Positions 19,001 to 29,900 are shown, numbered from the stretch's first letter. The stretch is 64,000 nt of DNA from JBFLYZ01 sp040756415 (GCA_040756415.1 JBFLYZ010000013.1:5122-69121), one strand, 5' to 3'. Numbers and translations: made by a program. The notes: generated by a model from the letters alone, not told the origin.

Positions 19001-19545
19001 TGCCGGTGGCTGAGTTCAATATGAGCTCCGAATCGGCCAGTATCATCGAACCCACCATTGCGTTTACCAATGCTTCGGCAGGAGCATCGCTGTATTCGTG
19101 GGATTTTGGCGATCCTGCCAGCGGTGCTAGTAATACCAGCACGCTGGAGCACCCTTCGCATACCTTCAGCGACACGGGCACTTTCTGCATCACGCTGTGG
19201 GTGGAATCGCCCAACGGCTGCCGCGACAGCATCAGTTACTGCCTGGTCATAGAGCCCGATTTTACGTTCTACGCGCCCAATGCCATAACCCCCGATGGCG
19301 ATGGCATCAATGATGGTTTTCTGCCTAAAGGCACAGGCTGGGATCCCGCCAACTATACATTGTATGTCTTCGACCGCTGGGGTAATATGATCTTCCAGAC
19401 CGATGACATGAACAAGCATTGGGACGGCAGGGTACAGGGGCAGCCGGATATTGTGCAGGAAGATACCTATGTATGGAAGGTAGTGCTTAAGGATTTCAGG
19501 GGCACCCAGCACCAGTACGTAGGACACGTTTCCGTGATCAGGTAA
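16099..19545 (+). CDS. Choice-of-anchor L / SprB-repeat / PKD adhesin with T9SS type B C-terminal domain
   Basis: 1,148 aa from a GTG start (an ATG four codons in is the alternative). The signal helix LLACFLVFFSSAWSQ is followed by a choice-of-anchor L domain (about 45-300; LSVTPNPSLTTLINALGGQG, FVFGSEEYPEFVNSSFNDAF, FGFFITGPG). About eight SprB-type repeats, two PKD domains (SYSWDFGDGS and LYSWDFGDPA) and the type B CTD (NAITPDGDGINDGFLPKG, VFDRWGNMIFQTDD) complete it. The CTD is nearly identical to that of the preceding gene and the anchor L domain nearly identical to that of the giant adhesin at 23.9-34.9 kb, so this protein is a mosaic of the two. Predicted T9SS-exported surface adhesin. 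The stop is followed by a terminator. Confidence 0.92.
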   Translation: MKKSMYVASAHYRFPLPSKRHYLLACFLVFFSSAWSQLSVTPNPSLTTLINALGGQGLTISNPQLNCPAGAYGTFTTGVSNLGLPNGILLTTGSAMNAVGPNNLPSAGTCNGTISNDPQLNTIEPLADYDLCVLEFDIIPQCSTLTIRFVFGSEEYPEFVNSSFNDAFGFFITGPGPYPNCQNNFYNNTNVATLPNNITPVTIDNVNNIVNSTYYVNNTNGTTVQYDGFTTVLTRTVQLCPCQQYHFKIAIADAGDCIYDSGVFIDFMQCSSVLTATTTSVNAGCNGCVGSATATASGTIGPYTYSWTTTPAQTTATATGLCPGTYTVYVNDALSCTPAITSVVTISGSPPMTTTQSGTNVTCFGGNNGTATVTPSGAQPPYSYSWTTTPVQTTQTATGLTAGTYTVTVTSSNGCTAQQVVTITQPPALSLTSSQVNLLCNAQCNGSATVNVSGGTPGYTYAWSPSGGNGATAGNLCAGNYICTVTDANGCSITQSFTITQPPALSASIIGNINPSCFGGSNGSAAAQATGGTPNYTYSWAPAGGSGATGTGLSAGSYTCYITDANGCTTTTTVTLGQPTALTIQAQGFAETCAGACDGQVVCIPSGGTTPYTYSWNNGCNTPGCMPVCSGTYTIFVTDANGCTIQDTAIVNSPPGITLTTSSVQATCNLPNGSASVTATGGSGNYTYSWTTTPVQNGSTANGIPGGTYTVVVSDGNGCTASATIVVPSAPAVTSSLTSQTNINCFGACNGSATVTAGSGTPPYTYSWTTNPVQNTAAANGLCAGTYTCYVTDANNCVDTTIVTITQPGPLQVNASQNQSICSGSSVTISGLAQGGTPAYTYAWAPTGTGTSFTDSPGATTTYTLTVTDANGCTDTAMTTVTVNAAPVFTIAANDNDGCVTHCVTFSSSLTNGTSYSWDFGDGSNTTGSGPVHCYTVPGTYTVVLTIADANGCSATVTVNNMIIVYAMPVAEFNMSSESASIIEPTIAFTNASAGASLYSWDFGDPASGASNTSTLEHPSHTFSDTGTFCITLWVESPNGCRDSISYCLVIEPDFTFYAPNAITPDGDGINDGFLPKGTGWDPANYTLYVFDRWGNMIFQTDDMNKHWDGRVQGQPDIVQEDTYVWKVVLKDFRGTQHQYVGHVSVIR

Positions 19546-19571
19546 CCAGCTCTCACAACAATCTCAACGTT

Positions 19572-19599
19572 GTCCTTTCCCGGAAGGACCAGTTTTTTT
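19572..19599 (+). terminator. Intrinsic terminator running directly into the next start codon
   Basis: Stem GTCCTT(T)CC / GGAAGGAC (8 bp with one bulged T; or 6 bp with a larger loop) followed by CAG and seven T. The T-run ends at 19599 and the ATG of the phosphoesterase gene is 19600-19602. Confidence 0.75.
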
Positions 19600-20097
19600 A
19601 TGCAGCGCATAGCCCTTCTTTCCGACACGCATAATCACCTGGATGAAAAAATATTCAAGTATTTTGATGGCTGTGACCAGATCTGGCATGCCGGGGATAT
19701 CGGCACGATCTCCATCACCGATCGCCTCGAGCAGATAAAGCCCGTGGTAGCCGTTCACGGCAACATTGACGGGGCGGATGTGCGCAGGGTTTGGCCGCGC
19801 GACCAGCGTTTCCGTTGCGAGCAGGTGGATGTATGGATAACGCATATAGGAGGGTATCCCGGCCATTATTCACCGGAGGTAAGGGAAAGGATAAGGGCCA
19901 AGCCGCCCGGGCTGTTCATCTGCGGTCATTCCCACATCCTGAAGGTGATGAACGATAAGCAGCTCCGGCTGCTTCATATCAATCCGGGCGCTGCCGGATT
20001 ATACGGTTTTCACCTGGTCAGGACCATGATCCGGTTTACGATAGAGGGCGAGAATATAAAGGACCTGGAGGTGATCGAACTGGGCAAAAGGGCCTGA
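19600..20097 (+). CDS. YfcE/MJ0936-type metallophosphoesterase
   Basis: 165 aa from ATG 19600; an in-frame start at 19570 is rejected because it runs through the terminator stem. All calcineurin-like metal motifs are present: LLSDTHNH, WHAGDIG, VHGNID, THIGGYPGHY and FICGHSH. Members of this small subfamily hydrolyse phosphodiesters in vitro with Mn or Ni; physiological substrates are mostly unknown. The start codon directly abuts the terminator of the adhesin gene, leaving no room for a normal leader, so expression may depend on terminator read-through or a leaderless start. The family call is confident; the role is not. Confidence 0.9.
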   Translation: MQRIALLSDTHNHLDEKIFKYFDGCDQIWHAGDIGTISITDRLEQIKPVVAVHGNIDGADVRRVWPRDQRFRCEQVDVWITHIGGYPGHYSPEVRERIRAKPPGLFICGHSHILKVMNDKQLRLLHINPGAAGLYGFHLVRTMIRFTIEGENIKDLEVIELGKRA

Positions 20098-20127
20098 TAC
20101 TCAGTCAAAAAAATTAATAAAAAATAC

Positions 20128-20156
20128 TTGCACGTAAAATATTCTTCGTAATATTG
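20128..20156 (+). promoter_or_regulatory. Promoter TTG-N18-TAATATTG upstream of rho
   Basis: TTG (20128-20130), 18-nt spacer, TAATATTG (20149-20156; one mismatch to TANNTTTG). It predicts a leader of about 130 nt before the rho ATG at 20292. Nothing else was recognised in the 194-bp gap. Confidence 0.5.
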
Positions 20157-20291
20157 CATAACCGATTCCGTTATTACATCACCTTGTAATACAAATCACT
20201 AAGGCTTATTGGAATTCATCTATCTTCCCGAAATATCCGTTTTGACCCCGCAATAAATTAACCCTTTTTAAAACAATCAAATCTTTTATTC

Positions 20292-21782
20292 ATGTACGAT
20301 ATTATTGAACTCAATGGAAAACTCCTGAGCGAGCTGAAGGACATTGCGAAAAAACTGAACATTCCCAAGTTCGATACGCTGAAGAAACAAGACCTGATCT
20401 ATAAGATCCTCGACCACCAGGCCCTCAACCCGCAGCCGCAGACGATAGAGAAAAAACCGAAAATGGAAAAAAAGAAGAGCGATAGCCCGATCGATGAGTT
20501 CGAATCACAACTGTTCAACGAGGATAATGAATTCCCGCCCGCGAAGGAGGCGCCCCCGGTCAATAATGAGCCCCCGGTAGTACAGGAGCCTGCGCCCGAT
20601 ACGCTGAGCGAACCCAGCCAGCAGAAGCCCCAGGACAGGAAGCCCGCAGAGCCGCTCTATAATTTTGACGGCATCATTTCTTCCGAGGGCGTACTGGAGA
20701 TCATGCCCGATGGTTACGGTTTTCTCCGCTCTTCCGATTACAACTACTTGAATTCACCGGATGATATTTATGTATCCCAGTCGCAGATCAAACTGTTTGG
20801 TCTGAAGACGGGCGATACGGTGCGCGGAAGCATACGTCCTCCGAAAGAAGGCGAAAAATATTTTCCGCTGATCAAGGTGGAACAGATCAACGGCCGAGAT
20901 CCCGGCTTTGTGCGCGACCGCGTTCCTTTCGACTACCTTACCCCGCTTTTCCCCGAGGAGAAGTTCAAACTGACAGGGCACCCGCAGCAGAACCTTTCCA
21001 CGCGTATTGTCGACCTGGTCACGCCTATCGGCAAGGGTCAACGCGCGCTCATCGTAGCGCAGCCTAAAACGGGTAAGACTGTTCTTCTGAAGGACATTGC
21101 CAATGCCATAGCTTACAATCACCCGGAGGCCTATATGATCATCCTGCTGATTGATGAGCGGCCCGAGGAAGTGACCGATATGGCCCGCAGCGTAAAAGCC
21201 GAAGTGATCGCATCGACCTTCGATGAGCCTGCCGACCGTCACGTGAAGATCGCCAACATCGTATTGGAAAAGGCCAAGCGCATGGTAGAGTGCGGGCACG
21301 ATGTCGTGATCCTGCTCGATTCCATCACCCGCCTGGCCCGTGCATATAATACGGTTCAGCCCGCTTCAGGCAAAGTGCTTTCGGGCGGTGTGGATGCCAA
21401 TGCCCTGCACAAGCCCAAGCGTTTCTTCGGCTCCGCCCGGAAGATCGAGAACGGTGGCTCGCTCACCATACTGGCTACTGCGCTTACCGAAACCGGCTCC
21501 AAAATGGACGAGGTGATCTTTGAGGAATTCAAGGGAACAGGTAACAGCGAATTGCAGCTTGACAGGAAACTTTCCAACAAACGTATCTTCCCCGCGATCG
21601 ATATCGTAGCATCCAGTACCAGGCGCGATGACCTGCTGGTGGAGAAAGACGTGCTCCAGCGCATGTGGATACTGCGCAACCACCTGGCCGACATGAATCC
21701 CCTCGAGGCGATGGAATTCCTGCGCGACCGGATGAAGAATACCCAGACCAACGAGGAATTCCTTATTTCCATGAACGGGTAA
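20292..21782 (+). CDS. rho: Transcription termination factor Rho
   Basis: 496 aa, longer than E. coli Rho (419 aa) because of an acidic, proline-rich and lysine-rich insert at about residues 50-125 between the Rho N-terminal helical domain (MYDIIELNGKLLSELKDIAK) and the cold-shock RNA-binding domain (GVLEIMPDGYGFLRSSDYNY). The hexameric ATPase follows: Walker A AQPKTGKT (about 255-262), ILLIDERPEEV, Walker B HDVVILLDSITRLARA and the Q/R-loop region KPKRFFGSARKIENGGSLT. It unwinds RNA-DNA hybrids to end transcription. It has its own promoter and a long leader, and is 6 bp upstream of the DUF4199 gene. N-terminal inserts of low complexity are known in many bacterial Rho proteins. Confidence 0.97.
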   Translation: MYDIIELNGKLLSELKDIAKKLNIPKFDTLKKQDLIYKILDHQALNPQPQTIEKKPKMEKKKSDSPIDEFESQLFNEDNEFPPAKEAPPVNNEPPVVQEPAPDTLSEPSQQKPQDRKPAEPLYNFDGIISSEGVLEIMPDGYGFLRSSDYNYLNSPDDIYVSQSQIKLFGLKTGDTVRGSIRPPKEGEKYFPLIKVEQINGRDPGFVRDRVPFDYLTPLFPEEKFKLTGHPQQNLSTRIVDLVTPIGKGQRALIVAQPKTGKTVLLKDIANAIAYNHPEAYMIILLIDERPEEVTDMARSVKAEVIASTFDEPADRHVKIANIVLEKAKRMVECGHDVVILLDSITRLARAYNTVQPASGKVLSGGVDANALHKPKRFFGSARKIENGGSLTILATALTETGSKMDEVIFEEFKGTGNSELQLDRKLSNKRIFPAIDIVASSTRRDDLLVEKDVLQRMWILRNHLADMNPLEAMEFLRDRMKNTQTNEEFLISMNG

Positions 21783-21788
21783 TTCCGA

Positions 21789-22442
21789 ATGAAGGCCGCT
21801 GTAAGGTATGGATTGATCGGTGCAGGTGTAGCGTTGGCCATACTCTTTACCCAGTATTACCTGGTTGACGAAACGGTGGCTCTTCACCCCGCGTTCATGT
21901 ACCTTGTGCAGCTCTGTCTTTTTGTTTCCATTATTGCCAGCATCAAGGTAACAAAGGATAAAGAATCCGGTGGGAATGTTGACCTGAAGACAGGCTTACG
22001 CGCTGGCGTTACCACGGTACTGATCATAACCCTCCTGATCGGGGCTTTTTTCTTCGGATTATATAAAACCATGTCGTCTGAAAAAATGCTGGCCCTGGCC
22101 GATAAGCAATTCACGGAATTCTTCAAAGAAAATCCCGTGCTCGATACGGGCGAGGTGAAGTTTCAGAAAGCGATCTTTTCTGCCGACTCGGCCCTGGGAA
22201 AAGGGAACTACGGCGCGGCCAAACTGCACCTCGAAGTGGCCAGGCAGATCAGGCCGGGCGACACCAGGGCGGAGGAGAAGCTCAAAGCGGTGAACCCGCA
22301 GTTGATCACGCAGTATTCTTCCAATAGCTTTGTTTTCGGCCTGGTGTTCCAGCGTATGATAGGGCAACTGCTCATGGGAGCGGTGATCGCTTTCTTCACC
22401 ACCATGGTGTTCCGCTTCAAGCAGCAGAGTGATAACGCTTAG
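21789..22442 (+). CDS. DUF4199 family membrane protein
   Basis: 217 aa. Four predicted membrane helices (about 7-26, 36-54, 70-92 and 185-208) and a periplasmic or cytosolic polar region between helices 3 and 4. The KTGLRAGVTTVLIITLLIGA block is typical of DUF4199, a Bacteroidota family of unknown function. It follows rho by 6 bp, suggesting co-transcription. Its stop codon overlaps that of the convergent mpl gene (shared bases 22439-22442). Confidence 0.75.
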   Translation: MKAAVRYGLIGAGVALAILFTQYYLVDETVALHPAFMYLVQLCLFVSIIASIKVTKDKESGGNVDLKTGLRAGVTTVLIITLLIGAFFFGLYKTMSSEKMLALADKQFTEFFKENPVLDTGEVKFQKAIFSADSALGKGNYGAAKLHLEVARQIRPGDTRAEEKLKAVNPQLITQYSSNSFVFGLVFQRMIGQLLMGAVIAFFTTMVFRFKQQSDNA

Positions 22443-23803
22443 CTTTCTCCCAGCAGCTCTTCCGCTAATTTTTTGATATCCACTCCATCGAAATTGCCGC
22501 TGCTCATCATCAGCAGGTTGGCATTCTCCAGGTCCAGCTTTTTCAACTGGGCCAGGAGGGCGGGCGACTCGGTGAATACGGAAACAGGTCCGCCTCCGAA
22601 TGCCGCTTTTACCTGCCCGGGGGTGATGGGCTTTAGTTTTTTGTGCGCGATGGTATTCGGGTTGAAGTAAACATACGCCTCGTCAGCCAGGTCCATGGCG
22701 CCCTTATATTCCTTCAGAAAATCTTCGTTAAGCGAGCTGAAGGTGTGCAGCTCCATGCAGGCGATCAGCTTCCTGTTGGGGAACTGTTTTTTCACGGCCG
22801 CTGTGGTGGCCCTGAGTTTAGACGGAGAGTGGGCAAAATCCTTATATACCGCGCTGGTTCGGGTCTTCCTGACCAGTTCCAGCCTCCTGGCGGCTCCCCT
22901 GAAGGAGGCGATAGCGCGATAGAAATCCTTTTCGCTGATACCCAGCTCGCGGCATACCAGGCGCGCCCCGTTAATGTTCATCAGGTTGTGCTCGCCAAAA
23001 ACGAGCAAGGGTGTTTTATCCTGCCCCGATACCAGGAAGCTGGTGCCGTTTTCAATGGTGTGGGAGGGAATTGAATAGGAAATCGCGGTGACCGTTTGTT
23101 TAGCTTTCGCGGCCAGCTTCTTCACCTCGAGGTCAAGCTCGCAGTAAATCAGCTTGCCTCCGTCTTCGATCAGGTCAATGAATATCCTGAACTGATCCAC
23201 GTAATTCTCAAATGTGGGGAATACATTGATGTGGTCCCAGGCTATACCCGAAAGGATGGCGATGTTGGGTTTATACAAATGGAACTTGGGCCTGCGGTCG
23301 ATGGGAGAGGAGAGGTATTCATCACCTTCGATAACGGCTATTTTCGCTTCTGCGGTAAGCCTCACCATGGTATCAAACCCTTCGAGCTGGGCGCCCACCA
23401 GGTAATCGCAATCAACCCGGTTCTGGTGCAGCACATGCAGGATCATGGCCGTGATGGTGGTTTTGCCGTGGCTGCCGCCTACCACCACGCGTATCTTGCT
23501 CTTTGTCTGCTCGTAAATATATTCGGGATAAGAGAATATTTTCAGGCCCAGTTCCCTTGCCTTGAGCAGCTCAGGGTTATCGGCACGCGCATGCATGCCC
23601 AGGATGACGGCATCCAGCCCGCTGTGTATGTTGTTCACGTCCCATCCTTCGCTGGCGGGTAGCAGGCCGTATTTGGCCAGCCGGCTTTTCGAGGGTTCGA
23701 AGATTTCGTCATCCGATCCGGTAACCGCCAACCCCTTTTTATGCATGGCAATGGCCAGGTTGTGCATGGCGCTGCCGCCTATGGCTATGAAATGGACCTT
23801 CAT
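22439..23803 (-). CDS. mpl: UDP-N-acetylmuramate:L-Ala-gamma-D-Glu-mesoDAP ligase (Mpl-type Mur ligase)
   Basis: 454 aa from ATG 23803 (a longer TTG start at 23821 is unlikely). Mpl attaches recovered murein tripeptide to UDP-MurNAc in the cytosol, recycling cell-wall peptide. The protein begins KVHFIAIGGSAMHNLAIAMH (UDP-binding Rossmann), has the ATP loop VGGSHGKTTITAMI near residue 105, YLVGAQLEGFDTMVRL, EGDEYLSSPIDRRPKF and SGIAWDHINVFP, and the C-terminal Mur ligase domain with DFAHSPSKLRATTAAVK. The HFIAIGGSAMHN start and GAQLEGF segment point to Mpl rather than MurC. The start codon is 130 bp from the giant adhesin terminator. Confident family call. Confidence 0.9.
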   Translation of the reverse strand: MKVHFIAIGGSAMHNLAIAMHKKGLAVTGSDDEIFEPSKSRLAKYGLLPASEGWDVNNIHSGLDAVILGMHARADNPELLKARELGLKIFSYPEYIYEQTKSKIRVVVGGSHGKTTITAMILHVLHQNRVDCDYLVGAQLEGFDTMVRLTAEAKIAVIEGDEYLSSPIDRRPKFHLYKPNIAILSGIAWDHINVFPTFENYVDQFRIFIDLIEDGGKLIYCELDLEVKKLAAKAKQTVTAISYSIPSHTIENGTSFLVSGQDKTPLLVFGEHNLMNINGARLVCRELGISEKDFYRAIASFRGAARRLELVRKTRTSAVYKDFAHSPSKLRATTAAVKKQFPNRKLIACMELHTFSSLNEDFLKEYKGAMDLADEAYVYFNPNTIAHKKLKPITPGQVKAAFGGGPVSVFTESPALLAQLKKLDLENANLLMMSSGNFDGVDIKKLAEELLGES

Positions 23804-23875
23804 TGCCGTAAACTTATTCAATCGAATGGGACCGGCTTATTTACCGGGAGGTAAATTTTTAACACCATCCTGCTT

Positions 23876-23915
23876 AAAACAAAAAGCCCCTCCCCGCTAT
23901 AAGCGGGAAGGGCTT
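23876..23915 (-). terminator. Intrinsic terminator of the giant adhesin gene
   Basis: On the minus strand AAGCCCTTCCCGCT, loop TAT, AGCGGGGAGGGGCTT (14-15 bp stem with one bulge and a G-U pair), followed by TTTGTTTT. It starts 17 bp after the adhesin stop. Confidence 0.9.
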
Positions 23916-23932
23916 CGGATCAATTTTCTTTT

Positions 23933-26900
23933 TTACTTGATCAGGCTGACGTGCCCCACGTACTGGTGAGTCTTGCCGAAGATATCGCAGGTGATGATCT
24001 TCCACACATAAACATCCTGCTGAGCGATCTCCTCACCGCCATTGGCGCGGCCGTCCCATCCCTTGCCCCAGCGATCGGTCTGCCAGATCAGGTTACCCCA
24101 GCGGTCGAATATATAGAACTGGTAGCATTGCTCATCGATGCCGATGCCTACCGGCATGAATACTTCGTTGTGGCCGTCACCGTTCGGGGTGAAGGCATTC
24201 GGAACGTAAAGGGCGAAGTCAGGATCGATCACCAGGCAGTATGTTACCGTATCCCAGCATCCGTTTGCGTTCAGCACGGTGAGCGTTACGCAATAGGTGC
24301 CGGTGTCGCTATAGGTATGGCAAGGGTTCTGATCCGTGCTGCTGTTGGTCGGGCTGTCAGGCTCACCGAAATCCCAGGTCCATTCCGTAGCGCCCTGCGA
24401 AGCATCCGTGAAGCAGATGATGGGATTAAGGATGGTTGTAGGTTGTGACGACATGCTGAAGTCGGCCACCGGGACAGGGTACACGTTGATCATTCCCACC
24501 GAAGTGGCGGAGTTCACGCAGCCGTTATTATCCGTCACGGTAATGAACACATCGTAGGTGCCTGGCGTGGTATAGCAATAGGTGGCAGGTGTAAGGCTGG
24601 TAGAGCTGCCTCCGTCACCAAAGCTCCACGAACAGCTTGCCGGGTTAGGCGTGAGGTTGGAGAAGTTCACGCAATGCGGTGCGCATCCCGCGCTGTCATC
24701 GGCCGTAATGCTGATCACCGGCAGCGGATTGACGGTTATCGTAACAACAGCCGTATCGGCCGGTGTGCCGCAGTTGTCGGTTACGATCACGCTGTAAGTA
24801 GTAGTGGCAGTAGGCGATACGGTGAACGAGGTTCCGTTCCCGTTCCCCGGCATCCATACATAGTTGTAGGGCCCCCCGTTTCCACCGCTGGCGCTGGCCG
24901 TAAGCGTGGTGCTGGCACCTATACAGATAGCAGTGGGAGCCGATGTTGCCGCAACGATTGCGGGATTGACCGTTACGGTGAACACGATGGGCTGCGATAC
25001 ACAGCCGTTGGCGTCAGTGGCCATTACGGTATACGTTGTAGTTACGGTGGGGCACAACGTTACAGATGGGCCGCTCAAGTTACCGGGATTCCAGGTCACC
25101 GTATAGGCGGGAGTTCCACCGCTGATGGCAGCCGTTATGGTCGTGCATTGGCTCAGGCAGATGGTAGAGCCGGGTATCTGTGCGATGAGCAGGATGGCCG
25201 GCTGTGTAATCGTTACGGTTGCCGTATCCAAGCAGTTATTGAAATCGGTCACGTACACCGTATAGGTACCCGCACAAAGTCCCGTAGCGGTTGCAGCATT
25301 CTGCAAAGGCGTAGTGGTCCAGGAGTAAGTATAAGGACCATTGCCGCCTGTGGCGTTTACGGTCGCGCTGCCGTTACACTGGCTGAAGCAGCTTACATTG
25401 GTAGAAGCGCCCATGGTAGCGGTCACACCGGCCGCATTAGGCACGGTTACCGTGGCTGAATCCGAGCAGCCGTTGGCGTCTGTCACAAACACCGTATACG
25501 TTCCGGGGGGAATGTTATTCGCTGTTGCGGCATTACCTCCCAGGGGTGCCCAGGAGTACGTGTAGCCTGGCGTTGCGCCTGTTGCTGTTACCGTGGCGGA
25601 GCCATCGGCCTGGTTACAATGCGCAGTGGTGAATGTAGTGGAGAGCACCAGCAGGGTGGGTTCGGTAACCACTGCCGTATCGGAGAACGAACAGCCGTTC
25701 ACGTCAGTGACAAATACCGTGTACGTCCCCGCGCAAAGCCCCGATATGGAAGAAGTATTACCGGCAACAGGAGCCCATGAATAGGTGTAGGGTGCAGTAC
25801 CTCCGGCAGGTATGGCTAAAGCGGCTCCGTTGCATGCGCCATTACAGGTGGCAGCCGATCCGTTCACGAAAGCATTCAGCACGGGCGGTTCGGTAATGGT
25901 CACCGTGGCCGTGGTTGTACAGTTGTTAGCGTCAGTCACGGTAACGGTATAGGTTCCCGCAGAAAGGCCGGTGCCCGTTGCGGCATTGCCACCGGCAGGC
26001 GCCCAGGCGTAAGCGTATGCAGGCGTTCCGCCACTTACGGTCACCGTTGCGGTTCCATTGCTGCCACCGAAGCAGGAAACGTTGGTAGAAGCGTTGATCG
26101 CTGCGGTGAGCAGAGGCGGTTCTGTAATAGTTACCGTTGCGGTAACGGTACATCCGTTGGCATCGGTCACCGTTACGGTATAGTTACCTGCGGTGAGGCC
26201 GGTTGCAGTAGCGGAATTGCCGCCCGATGGAGCCCATGCGAAGGTGTAAGGCGCGGTGCCACCCGTTACAGTGACGGTGGCCGAGCCGTTATTCCCCCCG
26301 AAGCAGGCAACATTAACAGAAGCGGTGATCGAAGCTGTGGGACTGGCTGCATTGGGAACGCTCACCGTGGCGGAAGTGCTGCAGCCGTTTGCATCAGTGA
26401 CGAATACCGTATAGGTTCCGGCCAGTAATCCGGTTGCAGTGGCTGCATTACCGCCCGAGGGAGCCCAGGAATAGGTATAAGCCGGAGTGCCGCCCGTTGC
26501 CGTTACGCTGGCCGACCCGTTGGCCTGGCTGCAGGTGGATTGTGTGAATGAAGTGGACAGTGTTACGGCAGTGGGTTGTGTGATCACAGCGGTAGCTGTT
26601 ACCGTGCATCCGTTGGCATCGGTGACGGTTACTGTATAAGTACCCGCAGCGAGACCTGTGGCAGTGGCCGCATTGCCACCACTGGGGGCCCAACTGTAGC
26701 TGTATGCAGGCGTTCCGCCACCCGCTGTGACTGTAGCCGTTCCGTTGCTGCCCCCGTTACAGGACACAGGGGTGGTGGCCGTTGTAGCCGTGAGTACGGG
26801 AGGCTCTGTGATGGTAACCGTGGCGGTTGTACTGCATCCATTGGCATCGGTCACCGTTACGGTATAAGTTCCGGCAGACAGACCTGTACCCGTTGCAGCA

Positions 26901-29900
26901 TTACCGCCCGAAGGAGACCAACTGTATGTATAAGCTGGGGTTCCTCCTGTAGCGCTTACCGTAGCTGTTCCGTTATTGCCTGCATTACAGCTTACATTGG
27001 TGCTGCCCGATATGGCAGCGGTAAGTTGTGTGGGTTGCGTAATAGTAACGGTAGCGGTGGCCGAGCATCCGTTGGCATCAGTTACGGTGAGTGTGTAAGT
27101 GCCGGCTGGCAATCCTGTTGCGGTGGGAGCGTTACCGCCTGAAGGAGACCAGGAGAAAGTATAAGGCGCGGTGCCTCCTGATGTGGCTGATGATGCCGAG
27201 CCGTTGCTGCCGCCAAAGCAGGAAACGTTGGTAGATGTGGTGATGCTGGTCGTGGGCGAGCCCGCATTGGGTACGTTCACCGTAGCCGTTATGGTACATC
27301 CATTGGCATCCGTAACGGTAACGGTGTAGGAGCCGGCCGGCAACCCTGTGGCCGTGGCAGCGTTACCGCCAGCAGGCGCCCAGCTATAGGTGTAAGCCGG
27401 TGTTCCACCTGACGCCACAACCGAGGCAGAGCCGTTGGCGTTGCCGCAGGTAGATTGCACAAACGATGTGGTAGCGGCCAGCGCTGTGGGTTGCGTTACG
27501 GTAACGGTGGCGCTTGCCGTACATCCGTTAGCGTCAGTTACCGTTACGGTATACGTGCCGGCCGAAAGGCCTGTTGCCGTAGCGGTATTGCCTCCCGAAG
27601 GCGCCCAGCTATAGGTATAGCCTGGCGTGCCACCACCCGCGGTGACCGTAGCCGTTCCGTTGCTGCCCGCGTTACATGAAACAGGAGTACTGGTAGCGCT
27701 GGCCGTAACGGCTGTTGGCTGTGTAATGGTAACGGTGGCTGTGGTTGTACAGCCGTTGGCATCGGTCACGGTTACCGTATAGGTTCCCGCAGCGAGGCCG
27801 GTTGCAGTAGCCGCGTTGCCACCCGAAGGCGCCCATGCGTAAGAATAGGCAGGCGTGCCTCCTGAAGCATTAACGGTAGCGGAGCCATTGCTGCCACCGA
27901 AGCAGGAAACGTTGGCAGAAGCGCTGATGGCTGCGGTGAGCGGAGTGGGTTGTGTGATCGTTACTGTAGCAGCAGTTGTACATCCGTTGGCATCTGTGAC
28001 GGTTACCGTGTAGGTTCCCGCGCTCAGGCCGGTTGCTGTTGCCGCGTTGCCTCCTGAAGGAGCCCATGCGTAAGTAAAGGGAGCTGTGCCACCTGTCACC
28101 GTTACCGTAGCCGAACCGTTATTGCCACCATTACACGAAACGTTAGTGGAAGCCGATATGGCAGCCGAAGGACCGCCTGCGTTGGGAACGGTCACAGTTG
28201 CGGTGGTGATACATCCGTTAGCGTCAGTAACAGTTACTGTATAAGTACCGGCAGTTAGGCCGGTAGCAGTTGCGGCATTGCCGCCAGAAGGAGCCCAGTT
28301 GTAAGTATAGGCAGGAGTACCGCCTGAAGCGGCCACCGATGCAGAGCCGTTAGGTTGTCCGCAGGTGGATTGCGTGAACGAGGTGGTTGTGGTAAGAGGG
28401 GTAGGTTGTGTAACCACCACGGTGGCCGTGATCGTACATCCGTTGGCGTCAGTAACTGTTACGGTGTAAGTGCCGGCAGTGAGACCGGTTGCTGTAGCTG
28501 CGTTACCACCGCTGGGAGCCCAGTTGTATGAATAGGCAGGAGTTCCGCCACCCGCAGTGACCGTAGCTGTGCCGTTGCTGCCAGCGTTGCAGGAAACAGC
28601 AGTTGAGGCGGTAGTAGCGGTAAGCGGAGCAGGTTGAGTGATCGTGACAGTAGCCGTAGCGGTACATCCGTTAGCGTCAGTAACGGTTACGGTATATGTG
28701 CCGGCAGTGAGGCCGGTTGCCGTAGCCGCATTGCCTCCTGAAGGAGCCCAGTTGTAAGTGTATCCGGGTGTTCCACCGCTTCCGTTGGCGGTAGCTGAGC
28801 CGTTGCTGCCACCGAAGCAGGAAACGTTAGCAGAGGATGCGATGCTTGCCACGACCTGAGTAGGTTGGGTGATCGTGACAGTTGTTGTAGTAGTGCATCC
28901 GTTGGCATCTGTGACGGTTACCGTATAGGTTCCCGCGTTCAGGCCCGTTGCCGTAGCTGCGTTGCCACCCGAAGGCGACCATGCATAAGTGTAAGGAGCA
29001 GTGCCTCCGGTTACGGTGGCCGTAGCCGAACCGTTAGAACCACCGAAGCAGGAAACGTTGGTTGATGCGGAAATGGTCGCAGAAGGTCCGCCTGCGTTGG
29101 GTACGGTAACAGTTGCCGTGATCGTACATCCGTTTGCATCCGTTACGGTAACCGTGTAAGTGCCAGCGGTCAGACCGGTGGCTGCAGCCGCTGTACCACC
29201 GCTGGGAGCCCAGTTGTAGGTGTATGCAGGAGTACCGCCTGAAGCGACCACCGAAGCAGAACCGTTAGGCTGTCCGCAGGTGGATTGAGTAAAAGAAGTG
29301 GTAGCAGCCAGTGCGGGTGGTTGTGTAACAACCGCTGTTGCCGTTGTCGTACATCCGTTGGCATCTGTTACGGTTACAGTGTAAGTGCCAGCGGTCAGGC
29401 CGGTGGCTGTAGCCGCTGTGCCACCGCTGGGCGCCCAGTTGTAGGTATAAGCAGGCGTGCCACCGCTGGCGGTGACCGTAGCTGTGCCATTATTACCTCC
29501 GTTACAGGAAACCGCAGTTGTAGCGGTAGTAGCTGTCAGAACAGGGGGCTGGGTAATGGTTACCGTAGCTGTAGCCGTACAGCCGTTAGCATCGGTGACC
29601 GTAACTGTATATGTGCCGGCAGTAAGTCCTGTTGCAGTAGCTGAGTTGCCTCCGCTGGGAGCCCAGTTATAGGTATATCCGGGTGTTCCACCGCTGCCAG
29701 CGGCTGTTGCTGTTCCGTTATTGCCACCGTTGCACGAAACGTTGGCCGAAGATGCAATGCTTGCTACTACCTGGGTAGGTTGGGTAATGGTAACCGTGGC
29801 GGTTGTCGAACAGCCGTTTGCGTCAGTAACGGTAACCGTATAGGTTCCCGCGCCAAGGCCCGTGGCCGTAGCTGCATTGCCGCCCGAAGGCGACCATGCA

